The notes beneath the pieces are model-generated. The model was given only the letters and a program-made list of their open reading frames with translations, had not been told where the DNA came from and made no database searches. A stretch of DNA of 64,000 nucleotides from Fischerella sp. CENA71 (GTDB lineage: Bacteria; Cyanobacteriota; Cyanobacteriia; Cyanobacteriales; Nostocaceae), in NCBI GenBank assembly GCA_024239075.1, contig JANBVI010000064.1, forward strand, positions 434,001-498,000, given 5' to 3'. Shown one piece after another: positions 53,932-63,120 of the stretch. The position numbers and the translations under genes were made by a program. Numbering within the stretch: position 1 is the stretch's first letter; each line of letters begins with the position of its first letter.

Positions 53932-55278
53932 TCATTTTTCATTTTCTAATCCCAACCATTGTCCAATTTCTTGAATTAGCCAATGACGTTCTATAGTTGA
54001 CAGAGGGCTGGAAGTGAATTTTTGTCCTTCGGCTTCGATGATGACTCCTCTGGGTGCTGAACCTTGATTCACTGGTTCTTGATATATTTTTTCAATTAAT
54101 GCTGTTGGACGCTGTTGTCGCTTGTAGCAAAAACCAAATAATTTCCAACGTATTTCAAAATTTTGGCGATTAAAGTAAAAATCAGTATGTCCAAAAGAAG
54201 GTAACACAGTTCCTTGTACCACTGCAATCAGCATTGCCACAAAGAAAATCAACAAAAACCATGCCTGAGAACTCCCTCCCCTAATGATAAAATTTATCAA
54301 TTGTGGTAATTGCCAGAGAAAAGGAATCATAATTCCAACTAAGTAAAATAATCTAAAAGCTTTGCCACCGCGTCTCGGTAGTTTAATTTCTAACTCACTA
54401 GCAGACTTCTTAATTTGAATCTGGCTACCTGTGGGCTTACGACTAGTAATAGGTGGAGTGAGGGTATTTTTATTCTTGAGTGCTGCAAGTGCTTCTCTAG
54501 CAGTACTAAGCCTTTCTATTACATTTGGTTCTGTAAGCTTACCAATCCAATTGACGAAACCCCGGTCAATGTTAACCTTATCAGCAAAAATAATCCGTGC
54601 ATCCAGATGAGGTAAATCGGCGGGAGATATCCCCGTAAGCAAATGTATTAAAGTTGCGCCCAAAGCATACAAATCAGAAGCAGGAACAGCCCTACCAGCA
54701 AACTGCTCTATTGGTACGTAGCCATAAGTACCGACAACAGTGAAAGTAGCACCTTCCTGCACCGCTTGATCTTGCACCGCACCAAAATCAACCAAGTAAA
54801 CCCGCTTATCTTCACCCAAAATCAAATTACTGGGTTTGATGTCCCGATGTAGGACAGGTGGATTGAGTTCGTGTAAATAAACCAAAATACTAAGAACTTC
54901 AACAGCTATTTTTTCTACCTGTAATTCTGAAAAATGTTCACTTTTGTCTATTAAGTTCTGTAGGGATGTTCCAGGAATATAACTCTGTACTAGCCCAAAC
55001 CATGGGAATTTAGAACCAGATTGATGTTCTAAAACAAAGTAATCTCGGTATTTGGGGATACGGGGATGATTAAGATTTTTTAATACTTGAGCCTCTCGTT
55101 CAAACAGTTTATGTTCATCCCACTGCATTTGGGGGCTAAGAATTAGCAACTTGACGACAACTAGTTCCTGAGGCTGTTTAGTCAAATCTTTAGCCAACCA
55201 AGTCTGACGACTAGCATCTGCACCTAATTTTTCCTGAAGTTGATAGCGATTACAAAGTATTTCTCCTGCTTCTAACAT
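53932..55278 (-). CDS. serine/threonine protein kinase with membrane tail (copy 2)
   Basis: This 448-residue Hanks-type kinase has a domain at residues 10-265: a degenerate Gly loop (EKLGADASRQTWLAKD), VKLLIL (Lys), VLHRDIKPSNLIL, VDFGAVQD, GTYGYVPIEQFAGRAVPASDLYALG. Two membrane helices (about 305-345) and a soluble C-terminal domain (FYFNRQNFEIRWKLFGFCYKRQQ) follow. The start ATG at 55278 aligns with the paralogue; an ATG at 55293 would add five residues. It lies 8 bp from the convergent SucD-like stop. The same-strand neighbour at 55327 is a close paralogue. Confidence 0.9.
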   Translation of the reverse strand: MLEAGEILCNRYQLQEKLGADASRQTWLAKDLTKQPQELVVVKLLILSPQMQWDEHKLFEREAQVLKNLNHPRIPKYRDYFVLEHQSGSKFPWFGLVQSYIPGTSLQNLIDKSEHFSELQVEKIAVEVLSILVYLHELNPPVLHRDIKPSNLILGEDKRVYLVDFGAVQDQAVQEGATFTVVGTYGYVPIEQFAGRAVPASDLYALGATLIHLLTGISPADLPHLDARIIFADKVNIDRGFVNWIGKLTEPNVIERLSTAREALAALKNKNTLTPPITSRKPTGSQIQIKKSASELEIKLPRRGGKAFRLFYLVGIMIPFLWQLPQLINFIIRGGSSQAWFLLIFFVAMLIAVVQGTVLPSFGHTDFYFNRQNFEIRWKLFGFCYKRQQRPTALIEKIYQEPVNQGSAPRGVIIEAEGQKFTSSPLSTIERHWLIQEIGQWLGLENEK

Positions 55279-55326
55279 CCCCAAATTCCCCATGCAAAAT
55301 TGTTAGTGTTAACTACTAACCAATCT

Positions 55327-56649
55327 CTAACCAATCCCTAACCAATGTCTGATTTGTGCTGCCATCCAGCGACACTCCTCTTTACTTAGAGGTGGCTTTA
55401 ATTTTCCAAATGAATACTCAGATACGCCTAAAGCTAATGTTACCTCTGGTACTTTGTGACTACCATAACCACCAGTCTCACCGCTAAATACTTTGTCAAT
55501 TTCGGAAACCTTTCCTCGCTGTCTACGCAAGCAAAGACCTAGTAATTTCAATTCAATTTCAAATTGGTGATGGTCAAAGTAAATATTTGTTTCCACAAAG
55601 TTAGGCAAAAGAAACCAACCTGTGAGCAGTAAACTCGCTATTAGCCATATCCAACCTTCTACGCTACCCAAGCTAAAACCACCACTGAAAAAGTATAACC
55701 AAATAGCTAGTACTACTGTTGCAGCAATATTTTTCGGATCAGTTAATGCTTTTTGCCAAAGTACAGGAATTCTAATGTGCAGGTGTTCAGGAGATTTTTG
55801 CAGTTGAATTTGACTATCAGCAGGTTTAGCACGAACTATTTTAGAAATGGCAATTTGATTGGCTTTGAGAAGCTTGAGTGCTTCTTTGGCACTAGTAAAG
55901 CGTCTGTCTAAATTAGGTTGTGTCAACTGTTCTAACCAGCGAACAAACCCAGGATTAACTTTTAGTAAGTGAGCAAACTGTAAGCGAGAATATTGCTGTG
56001 GCAAATCTGCTGGTGGGATACGGGTGAGCAAATGAATCAAAGTTGCGCCCAAAGCATAAAGATCAGATGCTGGAGTTGCCCTACCACCAAACTGTTCTAG
56101 TGGTGCATAACCATAAGTTCCCACTATTGTAAAAGTTGCTCCTTTTCTGGCGGCGCGGTCTTGCACTGCGCCAAAATCAACCAAATAAATCTGATAATTT
56201 TTTCCTAAAAGTAAATTGCTGGGTTTGATGTCGCGGTGCAATACTGGTGGACTCAAACTGTGCAAATAAATCAGAATCTTCAAAATTTCAGCAGCAATTT
56301 TTCGTACTTCTGCTTCGCTGAATACTCTCCCTTTTGCCAGTAATTCCTTAAATGACGAACCAGGAATATATTCTTGTACTAGGGCAAAATGGAGTACTTG
56401 ATCTTCAAAGCCAAAATAATTACGATACTTTGGGATACGCGGATGATTTAGTTGTTTGAGTATCTGGGCTTCTCGCTCGAAAAGTTTAACATCTTCCCAT
56501 TTTGCTTGGTCGCTAAAAGTAAGCAGTTTAACGATGACTTGTTCATGAGTGGACAAATCCCATGCTAACCAGGTTTGACGACCAGCATTGTCACCAAGTT
56601 TTTCTATAAGCTGATAGCGATCGCGTAATACCTGTTGGATTTGCAACAT
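55327..56649 (-). CDS. serine/threonine protein kinase with membrane tail (copy 1)
   Basis: This 440-residue paralogue of the next kinase (gap 48 bp) has its kinase domain at 10-260: EKLGDNAGRQTWLAWD, VIVKLLTF, VLHRDIKPSNLLL, VDFGAVQD, GTYGYAPLEQFGGRATPASDLYALG. Two membrane helices (about 305-345) and a C-terminal domain (YFDHHQFEIELKLLGLCLRRQRG) follow. Such kinases signal at the cell membrane; targets are unknown. The tandem arrangement suggests a duplication. Confidence 0.9.
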   Translation of the reverse strand: MLQIQQVLRDRYQLIEKLGDNAGRQTWLAWDLSTHEQVIVKLLTFSDQAKWEDVKLFEREAQILKQLNHPRIPKYRNYFGFEDQVLHFALVQEYIPGSSFKELLAKGRVFSEAEVRKIAAEILKILIYLHSLSPPVLHRDIKPSNLLLGKNYQIYLVDFGAVQDRAARKGATFTIVGTYGYAPLEQFGGRATPASDLYALGATLIHLLTRIPPADLPQQYSRLQFAHLLKVNPGFVRWLEQLTQPNLDRRFTSAKEALKLLKANQIAISKIVRAKPADSQIQLQKSPEHLHIRIPVLWQKALTDPKNIAATVVLAIWLYFFSGGFSLGSVEGWIWLIASLLLTGWFLLPNFVETNIYFDHHQFEIELKLLGLCLRRQRGKVSEIDKVFSGETGGYGSHKVPEVTLALGVSEYSFGKLKPPLSKEECRWMAAQIRHWLGIG

Positions 56650-56945
56650 CGTCTGGTGAAAATTATAGACGTCTGGTAAAAAGGGTTTAGGGGTATGGGG
56701 GTGTACGTGTCTAGGAAGATTTTGGGAGTGCGGCTAAAAATTTTAGGGGTATTTTAAAAATATGAATTTCAAAAAACTCTTGTTTCCTCTTACACCTTTA
56801 TACTCTTACACCCTGTGAGCTTTATATCCTTATACTTTTACACTTTAACGAAATCAGCACGAACATCTTAGCAACAAATATTCTTTTCTATGAGAAATTG
56901 TTGTGAGTACCAATTTAAATAATAAAAGCTCCTCATAGACTTATT

Positions 56946-57839
56946 ATGATCCAAGATTCTGAGTATATTCGACAAGATGCGGCAACTCGCGTACAAGTGC
57001 TGAGTGAAGCACTACCTTACATTCAACAATTTACAGGTCGAACTGTTGTTGTTAAGTACGGTGGTGCGGCGATGAAAGATAGCAACCTCAAAGATAAAGT
57101 TATCCGTGATATTGTCTTTTTATCATGTGTTGGCTTACGACCAATTGTGGTACACGGTGGTGGGCCAGAAATTAACAGTTGGCTGGATAAATTAGGAATT
57201 GAACCACAATTTAAGAATGGTCTGCGTGTCACAGATGCCCCCACAATGGATGTGGTGGAAATGGTGTTAGTCGGTCGTGTCAATAAAGAAATCGTCTCTT
57301 TGATTAATCAAGCTGGTGGTTCTGCTGTGGGGCTATGTGGTAAAGATGGCAACCTGATTAAAGCCCGTCCCCAGGGAGATGAAGGTATAGGCTTTGTTGG
57401 GGAAGTCAGCTATGTCAATATTAATATTTTAGAAACACTGGTCAGTAATGGGTATATTCCCGTAGTGTCTAGTGTCGCCGCAGATGATAATGGACAAGCA
57501 TATAATATCAACGCTGACACCGTAGCGGGAGAAATAGCAGCAGCGTTAGGGGCAGAAAAGTTAATTTTGCTCACTGATACACGTGGAATTTTAAAAGATT
57601 ACAAAGAGCCGACTAGCTTAATTCCCAAAGTAGATATTAGAGAAGCTCGTGATTTGATTGCTAGTGGTGTGGTTAGCGGTGGGATGATTCCTAAAGTGAA
57701 TTGTTGCGTGCGATCGCTTGCCCAAGGAGTTCGCGCCGCACATATCATTGATGGTCGCATTCCCCACGCTCTGCTACTAGAAATCTTCACTGATGGGGGT
57801 ATCGGTACGATGATTTTTGGTTCTCAATTTATGTCGTGA
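56946..57839 (+). CDS. argB: acetylglutamate kinase
   Basis: This 297-residue enzyme phosphorylates N-acetylglutamate, the controlled step of arginine synthesis in cyanobacteria, where it is regulated by arginine and by PII (GlnB). Motifs are [56 protein letters not shown] and VSGGMIPKV. It lies divergently from the kinase genes; the 296-bp gap has TTTAGGGGTATGGGGGTG text and AT-rich DNA. Confidence 0.97.
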   Translation: MIQDSEYIRQDAATRVQVLSEALPYIQQFTGRTVVVKYGGAAMKDSNLKDKVIRDIVFLSCVGLRPIVVHGGGPEINSWLDKLGIEPQFKNGLRVTDAPTMDVVEMVLVGRVNKEIVSLINQAGGSAVGLCGKDGNLIKARPQGDEGIGFVGEVSYVNINILETLVSNGYIPVVSSVAADDNGQAYNINADTVAGEIAAALGAEKLILLTDTRGILKDYKEPTSLIPKVDIREARDLIASGVVSGGMIPKVNCCVRSLAQGVRAAHIIDGRIPHALLLEIFTDGGIGTMIFGSQFMS

Positions 57840-57893
57840 ATTTTTCAGGGGAAAGAGAAAAAACAAACCTTTTCCCTTGATCTTTTTCCATAT

Positions 57894-58307
57894 CTATTCT
57901 GAAGGATACTGAATAATAATCGGTTGCCTAATTGGTCTATTGTGATACCAAGAATCTTTAATAATTACAGGATTGATTAATGTTGAGTTTCTAATTTTGG
58001 GATTGACCAACACAGGATTAACTAAAACGTTTTCCGGTATATTTTGATGCAAATTAGGGTAAGTATTATAATTACTGCGATTTGGCATCAATCCCGTCAC
58101 TGGATCTACAGGCATAGGGGTAGAAATAGGACTGCCGTATATAAAGCTACCAGTATTTTGTGCTTGAGGTTGACTGACACCGTAAAAATTTCCGTTATCA
58201 ATTACTATTATCTGCTGGGCAGAAACAGGAGTTGCGATCGCACTCATCAGTGCTACAGTAAAACCCAATCCCAGAAAATAGGCTTGATTAAACTTGATTT
58301 TAAGCAT
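57894..58307 (-). CDS. small secreted protein
   Basis: This 137-residue protein has a clear Sec signal peptide (AYFLGLGFTVALMSAIATPVSA-Q, cleavage near residue 30) and a short Asn/Pro/Val-rich mature part. The mature part contains repeated VLVNPVLVNPKIRNSTLINPVII. No known domain is recognised. It is convergent with argB with a 54-bp gap. Confidence 0.7.
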   Translation of the reverse strand: MLKIKFNQAYFLGLGFTVALMSAIATPVSAQQIIVIDNGNFYGVSQPQAQNTGSFIYGSPISTPMPVDPVTGLMPNRSNYNTYPNLHQNIPENVLVNPVLVNPKIRNSTLINPVIIKDSWYHNRPIRQPIIIQYPSE

Positions 58308-58514
58308 ATTTTTGATTCAGTAAAATTACGAGAAGTAAATTCTAGAAATAAATTTAAGTATAATTTAACTATATAGATAGATATAGATTTATATAAATAA
58401 TAAATCATTATTTTCTGCCCACGAACAACAAATTTCTTTCCTTGACTCCAAAAGATTTCACAAATGCTGCTACCGTTGGCACAATGAAGACAGTGCTGAA
58501 TTTGTGAGTAAAAC

Positions 58515-59036
58515 GTGAGTTCAGATAGTATAGAAATTGCCAAAAATCGCTATCAGCAAGGAAGAGTAGCCTTTGAAAGTGGGCTATACCGAGAAGCTAT
58601 TGAACAACTAGAAAAAGCAAGCGCCTTGTTGGCTCGTAATACTCGCTTGAGTGGTGAAGTACAAATTTGGTTGGCGACAGCTTACGAAGCAGCAGGGCGT
58701 ACAGATGATGCGATCGCCTTGTGTGAACAACTCAAACGTCATCCCCATTCAGAAACTAGTAAAGAAGCACGGCGACTGCAATACATTCTCAAAGCACCCA
58801 GATTACAACGTCCTCAAGAATGGATGACTCAAATTCCTGATTTTAGTAACATTGCTGACAATGAAAGTAAAATTAGTTTTTCTGCCAAGCCTAACAATTC
58901 TTCTGCATCTAAAAAGCCACCTGAACGAGAATTAGTTGATCTCAGCCAGGTGAATACTAAAGATAATCGCTTTATCTGGGTAGCGTTGATTGCGATCGCT
59001 TTAACATTATTGAGTTTAATCTGGTTGAATTTTTAG
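58515..59036 (+). CDS. TPR-type protein with a C-terminal membrane anchor
   Basis: This 173-residue protein (GTG start) has two TPR-like helix pairs (residues 5-80; AKNRYQQGRVAFESGLYREAIEQLEKAS, IWLATAYEAAGRTDDAIALCEQL). A disordered Ser/Pro linker and a tail anchor (FIWVALIAIALTLLSLIWLNF, 153-173) follow. It probably sits in a membrane facing the cytoplasm as an adaptor. It is followed by a repeat and the DUF3153 lipoprotein gene on the same strand. Confidence 0.8.
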   Translation: MSSDSIEIAKNRYQQGRVAFESGLYREAIEQLEKASALLARNTRLSGEVQIWLATAYEAAGRTDDAIALCEQLKRHPHSETSKEARRLQYILKAPRLQRPQEWMTQIPDFSNIADNESKISFSAKPNNSSASKKPPERELVDLSQVNTKDNRFIWVALIAIALTLLSLIWLNF

Positions 59037-59109
59037 AGAGCAGGGATCGGGGAAAGGGGACAAGGAGGACAAGGAGGACAAGGGAGAATTTTTTCACAAA
59101 TCTCTTCCC

Positions 59110-59158
59110 GATCCCCGATCCCCGATCCCCGATCCCCGATCCCCGATCCCCGATCCCC
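59110..59158. repeat. seven-copy GATCCCC tandem repeat
   Basis: Seven perfect GATCCCC units in a row occupy 59110-59158, 27 bp before the DUF3153 start. They follow GGGGACAAGGAGGACAAGGA text from 59053. Similar but shorter units are at 12030, 39180, 46455 and 46540. Confidence 0.95.
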
Positions 59159-59185
59159 AATGTTGACGTTTGAGGAGATTTTATA

Positions 59186-59968
59186 GTGATAAATTTAGGT
59201 CGGCTGAAATATATTTGCTTGGTGCTGATAGCAACTTTGCTGCTTTCTGGTTGTGTCGATTATGACGTAGGCGTACGTTTTGATAATTCTAATAGTGGTG
59301 AGTTGGTGCAGCATATTAAGTTGGGAGAACGCCTTACCAGCTTTAGCGGTGAGCCTGTGTATGAATGGTTGAATAGTATAGAACGTCGCGCCCGTCAAGA
59401 AGACGGTAAAGTACGAAGACCTTCTAAAGAAGAAGTGATTGTAACAATTCCTTTCAGTAATGGTGAAGAATTGCAAACAAAATTCAATCAATTTTTTCAC
59501 CCTACTGTTAATCAAAAAGCTGTCACTAGCGAATCTGACTCACAATTGCCAAAAGTAGAATCAAATTTACTGCTAAATCAGAATAATTTTTTGCTATTGG
59601 TACGGAACCACTTGATTTATGATTTAGATTTGCGATCGCTCGCTTTAATTTCCAGCGATGGTAATGTCTTGGCAAATGCAGGTTCTATTCTTGATTTGGA
59701 CTTTAGCTTAAAGACTCCTTGGGGAGCAAAAAGTATTCAAAGAACAGAAAATACTCCTCTACCAGAAAAAAATAACAATCAGCTAGTGTGGCATCTTAAC
59801 CCTGGCGAACTCAATCACATAGAAGCAGTTTTCTGGCTTCCTAGTCCTTTAGGTATAGGTACATTGTTGATTGTGTTGTTTGTTGGGGCAGGGTATTATC
59901 TACGGTATAAATTTATGCCAGATCCGAGAATTCAGTTTTCTTCCAAAACAGCTGCAACTGAAGGTTAA
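59186..59968 (+). CDS. DUF3153 lipoprotein
   Basis: This 260-residue protein (GTG start, with GGAG nine bases upstream) has a lipoprotein signal (CLVLIATLLLSGC, lipobox Cys near residue 23) and a soluble domain (25-215) of the DUF3153 type: YDVGVRFDNSNSGELVQHIKLGERL and EVIVTIPFSNGEEL. A C-terminal membrane helix (LGIGTLLIVLFVGAGYYLRY) completes it. The family is restricted to cyanobacteria and plastids; its function is not established. Confidence 0.88.
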   Translation: MINLGRLKYICLVLIATLLLSGCVDYDVGVRFDNSNSGELVQHIKLGERLTSFSGEPVYEWLNSIERRARQEDGKVRRPSKEEVIVTIPFSNGEELQTKFNQFFHPTVNQKAVTSESDSQLPKVESNLLLNQNNFLLLVRNHLIYDLDLRSLALISSDGNVLANAGSILDLDFSLKTPWGAKSIQRTENTPLPEKNNNQLVWHLNPGELNHIEAVFWLPSPLGIGTLLIVLFVGAGYYLRYKFMPDPRIQFSSKTAATEG

Positions 59969-60001
59969 CTAGGAAACTAGACTTTTTGCATAAGTCACCC
60001 G

Positions 60002-60213
60002 ATTTTAGATTTTGGATTTACGATTTTGGATTAACCTCTGCGATGTATTGGAGAGGCTATTAGGCTTGAATTTTTTTGTTCTCTTCTCCGTAAACGCAGA
60101 GGCTTGTAGACGCGGTAGACACGAAGTGGCTTCCGAAGGTACGGCTTCCGTAGGTAACCGTTTTTTTTGGATTCTAGATTTAGATTTAATCCAAAATCCA
60201 AAATCTAAAATCC
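60002..60213. mobile_element. MITE-like element with terminal inverted repeats
   Basis: The left end ATTTTAGATTTTGGATTT (60002) matches the reverse complement of the right end (TTAATCCAAAATCC then AAAATCTAAAAT, about 60186-60213). The left arm has a 7-base extra segment. The interior (60080-60165) carries GTAGACGCGGTAGACACG and GGCTTCCGAAGGTACGGC repeat text related to 45232-45310. It encodes no transposase. It could be a miniature transposable element or a composite repeat. Confidence 0.5.
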
Positions 60214-60232
60214 AAAATTGTCTCGGTCAGGA

Positions 60233-60292
60233 AAAGGTAAAGGGAAAAGGAAAGAACAATCTCTTTATCTTTTAACTTTTCCCTTTTCCCCC
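60233..60292. terminator. purine-pyrimidine stem between DUF3153 gene and ndk
   Basis: AAAGGGAAAAGGAAAG and CTTTTCCCTTTTCC can pair across about 30 bases of AT-rich loop. It lies between the convergent stops at 59968 and 60336 and could serve both as a bidirectional terminator. Confidence 0.45.
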
Positions 60293-60335
60293 ACAAGAGC
60301 GCAAAAAGAACTTTGGCAATAGGTCTAAAATAAGA

Positions 60336-60785
60336 TTACTCGTGTAACCAAGGCATGATGTGTGGTTGCCAATTCACTAATTCTTCATCTTTGAACCACA
60401 GAGAAATTTCGCGCTGTGCGGTTTCGATCGCGTCGGAACCATGAATTAGATTGCGGCCAATATTGACACCAAAGTCACCCCGAATTGTCCCAGGTTCTGC
60501 GGTTAAAGGATTTGTTGCACCAATCATTTTTCTCGCCGCAGCTACGACGCCATCACCTTCCCACACCATTGCTACTACTGGGCCGGAAGTAATAAAGTCA
60601 ACTAACCCTGAAAAAAATGGTCTTTCCTTGTGAACATCGTAGTGAGCTTCAGCTAGTTCTCGGCTAACTTTCAAGAATTTTAAGCCAACTAGGGTAAAGC
60701 CTTTGGTTTCAAAACGACGGATAATTTCACCAGCTAGTTTACGCTGTACGCCGTCGGGCTTAATGGCAATAAATGTGCGTTCCAA
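60336..60785 (-). CDS. ndk: nucleoside diphosphate kinase
   Basis: This 149-residue enzyme swaps the terminal phosphate between nucleoside triphosphates and diphosphates. It has [22 protein letters not shown] and [16 protein letters not shown] with the catalytic His. I chose a TTG start at 60785 because GAGGAG lies seven bases upstream and the product then begins with the standard N-terminus ([12 protein letters not shown]) at the usual length. The ATG at 60824 would add 13 unusual residues. Confidence 0.95.
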   Translation of the reverse strand: MERTFIAIKPDGVQRKLAGEIIRRFETKGFTLVGLKFLKVSRELAEAHYDVHKERPFFSGLVDFITSGPVVAMVWEGDGVVAAARKMIGATNPLTAEPGTIRGDFGVNIGRNLIHGSDAIETAQREISLWFKDEELVNWQPHIMPWLHE

Positions 60786-60965
60786 AGCGATCTCCTCAAA
60801 CTGAATAAATTTGTCCTTTGTCAATTGTCAATTAGTCATTTGTCAATTGACCAATGATTAATGACCAATCACAGAATATCTTACAAATCAACTTCTGGTT
60901 TAAGTGCGTTGAAATACGAATCGATTAAATTGTAAATTCGTGGGTGAAAGATAAAGGTCAGGAAA

Positions 60966-62984
60966 ATGCGTCTTGATTCTACTGCTGCATCTGATGAGGT
61001 GGTGAAACCGCCGTCCCATAATGGTAAAAAATCTGAATTGAAAAATCACAAGCACAAAAAATTGCTGCCACCTGCCAGCATACAAGAAGGAACAAGCGTC
61101 TGGAAAATAGAAGATAGCGAAGCGCTGTATCGTATTGAAGGTTGGGGACAACCTTATTTTTCCATCAACGCAGCAGGTCATATTACTGTTTCCCCAAAAG
61201 GCGATCGCGGCGGTTCTCTAGATTTATATGAGTTGGTGAATGCTCTCAAACAACGTAACCTGGGATTGCCGATGTTGATTCGGTTTTCTGATATTTTAGA
61301 AGACCGAATTGAGCGGTTAAATGCTTGTTTTGCGAAAGCGATCGCTCGCTACAACTATCCTGGTGTTTATCGTGGCGTATTTCCTGTCAAATGTAACCAG
61401 CAGCGTCATTTAGTCGCAGATTTGGTGCGTTTTGGTAAACCCCATCAATTTGGCTTAGAAGCTGGTTCTAAGCCAGAATTAATGATCGCCCTAGCCATGC
61501 TAGATACGCCAGGAGCATTGTTAATCTGTAACGGTTACAAAGACCAAGAATATATCGAAACAGCGATGCTAGCCCAAAGATTAGGGCAAACACCGATCAT
61601 TGTCTTAGAACAAATTGAAGAAGTCGATTTGGTGATTGAAGCCAGTCGCCAATTAGGTATTCAGCCAATTGTGGGGGTGAGAGCAAAACTCAGTACCCAA
61701 GGGATGGGACGCTGGGGAACCTCCAGTGGCGATCGCGCGAAATTTGGTCTGACAATTCCCGAAATTATTCATGCAGTTGAAAAGTTACGTGCTGCTGATT
61801 TGTTAAATTCTTTACAACTGCTGCATTTTCATGTTGGTTCACAAATTTCTGCCATTAATGTCATCAAAGATGCTATCCAAGAAGCTAGCTGTATATATGT
61901 AGAATTAGCAGCTTTGGGGGCAAACATGAAGTATCTCGATGTTGGTGGTGGCTTGGGTGTAGATTACGACGGTTCCCAAACCAACTTCTACGCTTCCAAA
62001 AATTACAACATGCAGAACTATGCTAATGATATTGTAGCAGAGTTAAAAGATACATGCTCTGAGCGGAATATACCTGTACCAACACTGATTAGCGAAAGTG
62101 GCAGAGCGATCGCTTCTCATCAGTCGGTATTAATTTTTGATGTTCTCAGTACCAGCGAAGTTCTCACAGAATTACCTGAACCGCCCAAAGAAGGAGAATC
62201 CCACATCATTAGTTACCTTTGGGAAACTTACCAATCAATCAACCAAGAAAATTATCAGGAGTTTTACCACGACGCTACCCAATTCAAAGAAGAAGCTATC
62301 AGCCGCTTCAATTTGGGAATATTGAGCCTGACTGAACGCGCTAAGGCGGAACGTCTATACTGGGCTTGCTGTCAGAAAATACTGAGTATCACTAGAAAAG
62401 AAGAGTACGTACCTGATGAATTGGAAGACCTAGAAAAAATCATGGCTTCCATCTACTACGTAAATATTTCTGTGTTTCAATCAGCACCTGATTGTTGGGC
62501 GATCGATCAGTTATTTCCAATTATGCCGATCCATCGCTTAGATGAAGAACCAACACGACGGGGTATATTAGCAGACCTAACCTGTGATAGTGACGGCAAA
62601 ATCGATAGTTTTATTGATTTGCGGGATGTGAAGTCAGTTTTAGAACTTCATCCCTTTAAAGCCGGAGAACCCTACTATCTGGGGATGTTCCTCAATGGAG
62701 CCTACCAGGAAATTATGGGGAACTTACACAACTTGTTTGGTGATACCAACGCCGTTCACATCCAATTGACACCCAAAGGCTATCAAATTCAGCACGTAGT
62801 CAAAGGTGATACCATGACCGAAGTCGTCAGTTACGTCCAATACGATTCCGAAGATATGGTAGAAAATATCCGCCAGCGTTGCGAATTAGCTTTAGAAGAA
62901 AATCGCATTACACTAGCGGAATCTCAGCGATTGCTGCAAACCTATGAGCAGAGTTTACGGAGGTATACGTATTTGAGTAGTTAG
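60966..62984 (+). CDS. speA: biosynthetic arginine decarboxylase
   Basis: This 672-residue PLP enzyme converts arginine to agmatine for polyamine synthesis and, in cyanobacteria, arginine breakdown. Motifs are GVFPVKCNQQRHLV (PLP-Lys), GLEAGSKPEL, GVRAKLSTQGMGRWGTSSGDRAKFGLT, LHFHVGSQI, LDVGGGLGVDYDGS, SESGRAIASHQSV, SAPDCWAIDQLFPIMPIHRL and AYQEIMGNLHNLFGD. An N-terminal extension of about 35 residues (SEVVKPPSHNGKKSEL region) precedes the conserved part. The ATG at 60966 is preceded by GTCAGGAAA. Confidence 0.96.
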   Translation: MRLDSTAASDEVVKPPSHNGKKSELKNHKHKKLLPPASIQEGTSVWKIEDSEALYRIEGWGQPYFSINAAGHITVSPKGDRGGSLDLYELVNALKQRNLGLPMLIRFSDILEDRIERLNACFAKAIARYNYPGVYRGVFPVKCNQQRHLVADLVRFGKPHQFGLEAGSKPELMIALAMLDTPGALLICNGYKDQEYIETAMLAQRLGQTPIIVLEQIEEVDLVIEASRQLGIQPIVGVRAKLSTQGMGRWGTSSGDRAKFGLTIPEIIHAVEKLRAADLLNSLQLLHFHVGSQISAINVIKDAIQEASCIYVELAALGANMKYLDVGGGLGVDYDGSQTNFYASKNYNMQNYANDIVAELKDTCSERNIPVPTLISESGRAIASHQSVLIFDVLSTSEVLTELPEPPKEGESHIISYLWETYQSINQENYQEFYHDATQFKEEAISRFNLGILSLTERAKAERLYWACCQKILSITRKEEYVPDELEDLEKIMASIYYVNISVFQSAPDCWAIDQLFPIMPIHRLDEEPTRRGILADLTCDSDGKIDSFIDLRDVKSVLELHPFKAGEPYYLGMFLNGAYQEIMGNLHNLFGDTNAVHIQLTPKGYQIQHVVKGDTMTEVVSYVQYDSEDMVENIRQRCELALEENRITLAESQRLLQTYEQSLRRYTYLSS

Positions 62985-63120
62985 TACTCAAGTGTCTAGA
63001 GTCAATAGTCAAGTGTCTAAAGTCAATAGTCAAGTGTCCAGAGTCAATAGTTTTTTAACCCTAAACCATTGACCATTACCGTTGACCATTGACCATTGAC
63101 CATTGACCATTGACCATTGA
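62985..63120. repeat. two tandem repeat arrays downstream of speA
   Basis: The first array (62995-63047) holds copies of an 18-base unit with GTCAATAGTCAAGTGTCT/C. The second (63082-63116) holds five perfect TTGACCA units followed by a partial one. Both are of the short tandemly repeated type. Neither has the repeat/spacer structure of a CRISPR. Confidence 0.95.

Noticed and set aside
62985-63120. Possible CRISPR array
   Set aside because: The repeats are 7 and 18 bases in direct tandem, without variable spacers or cas genes.
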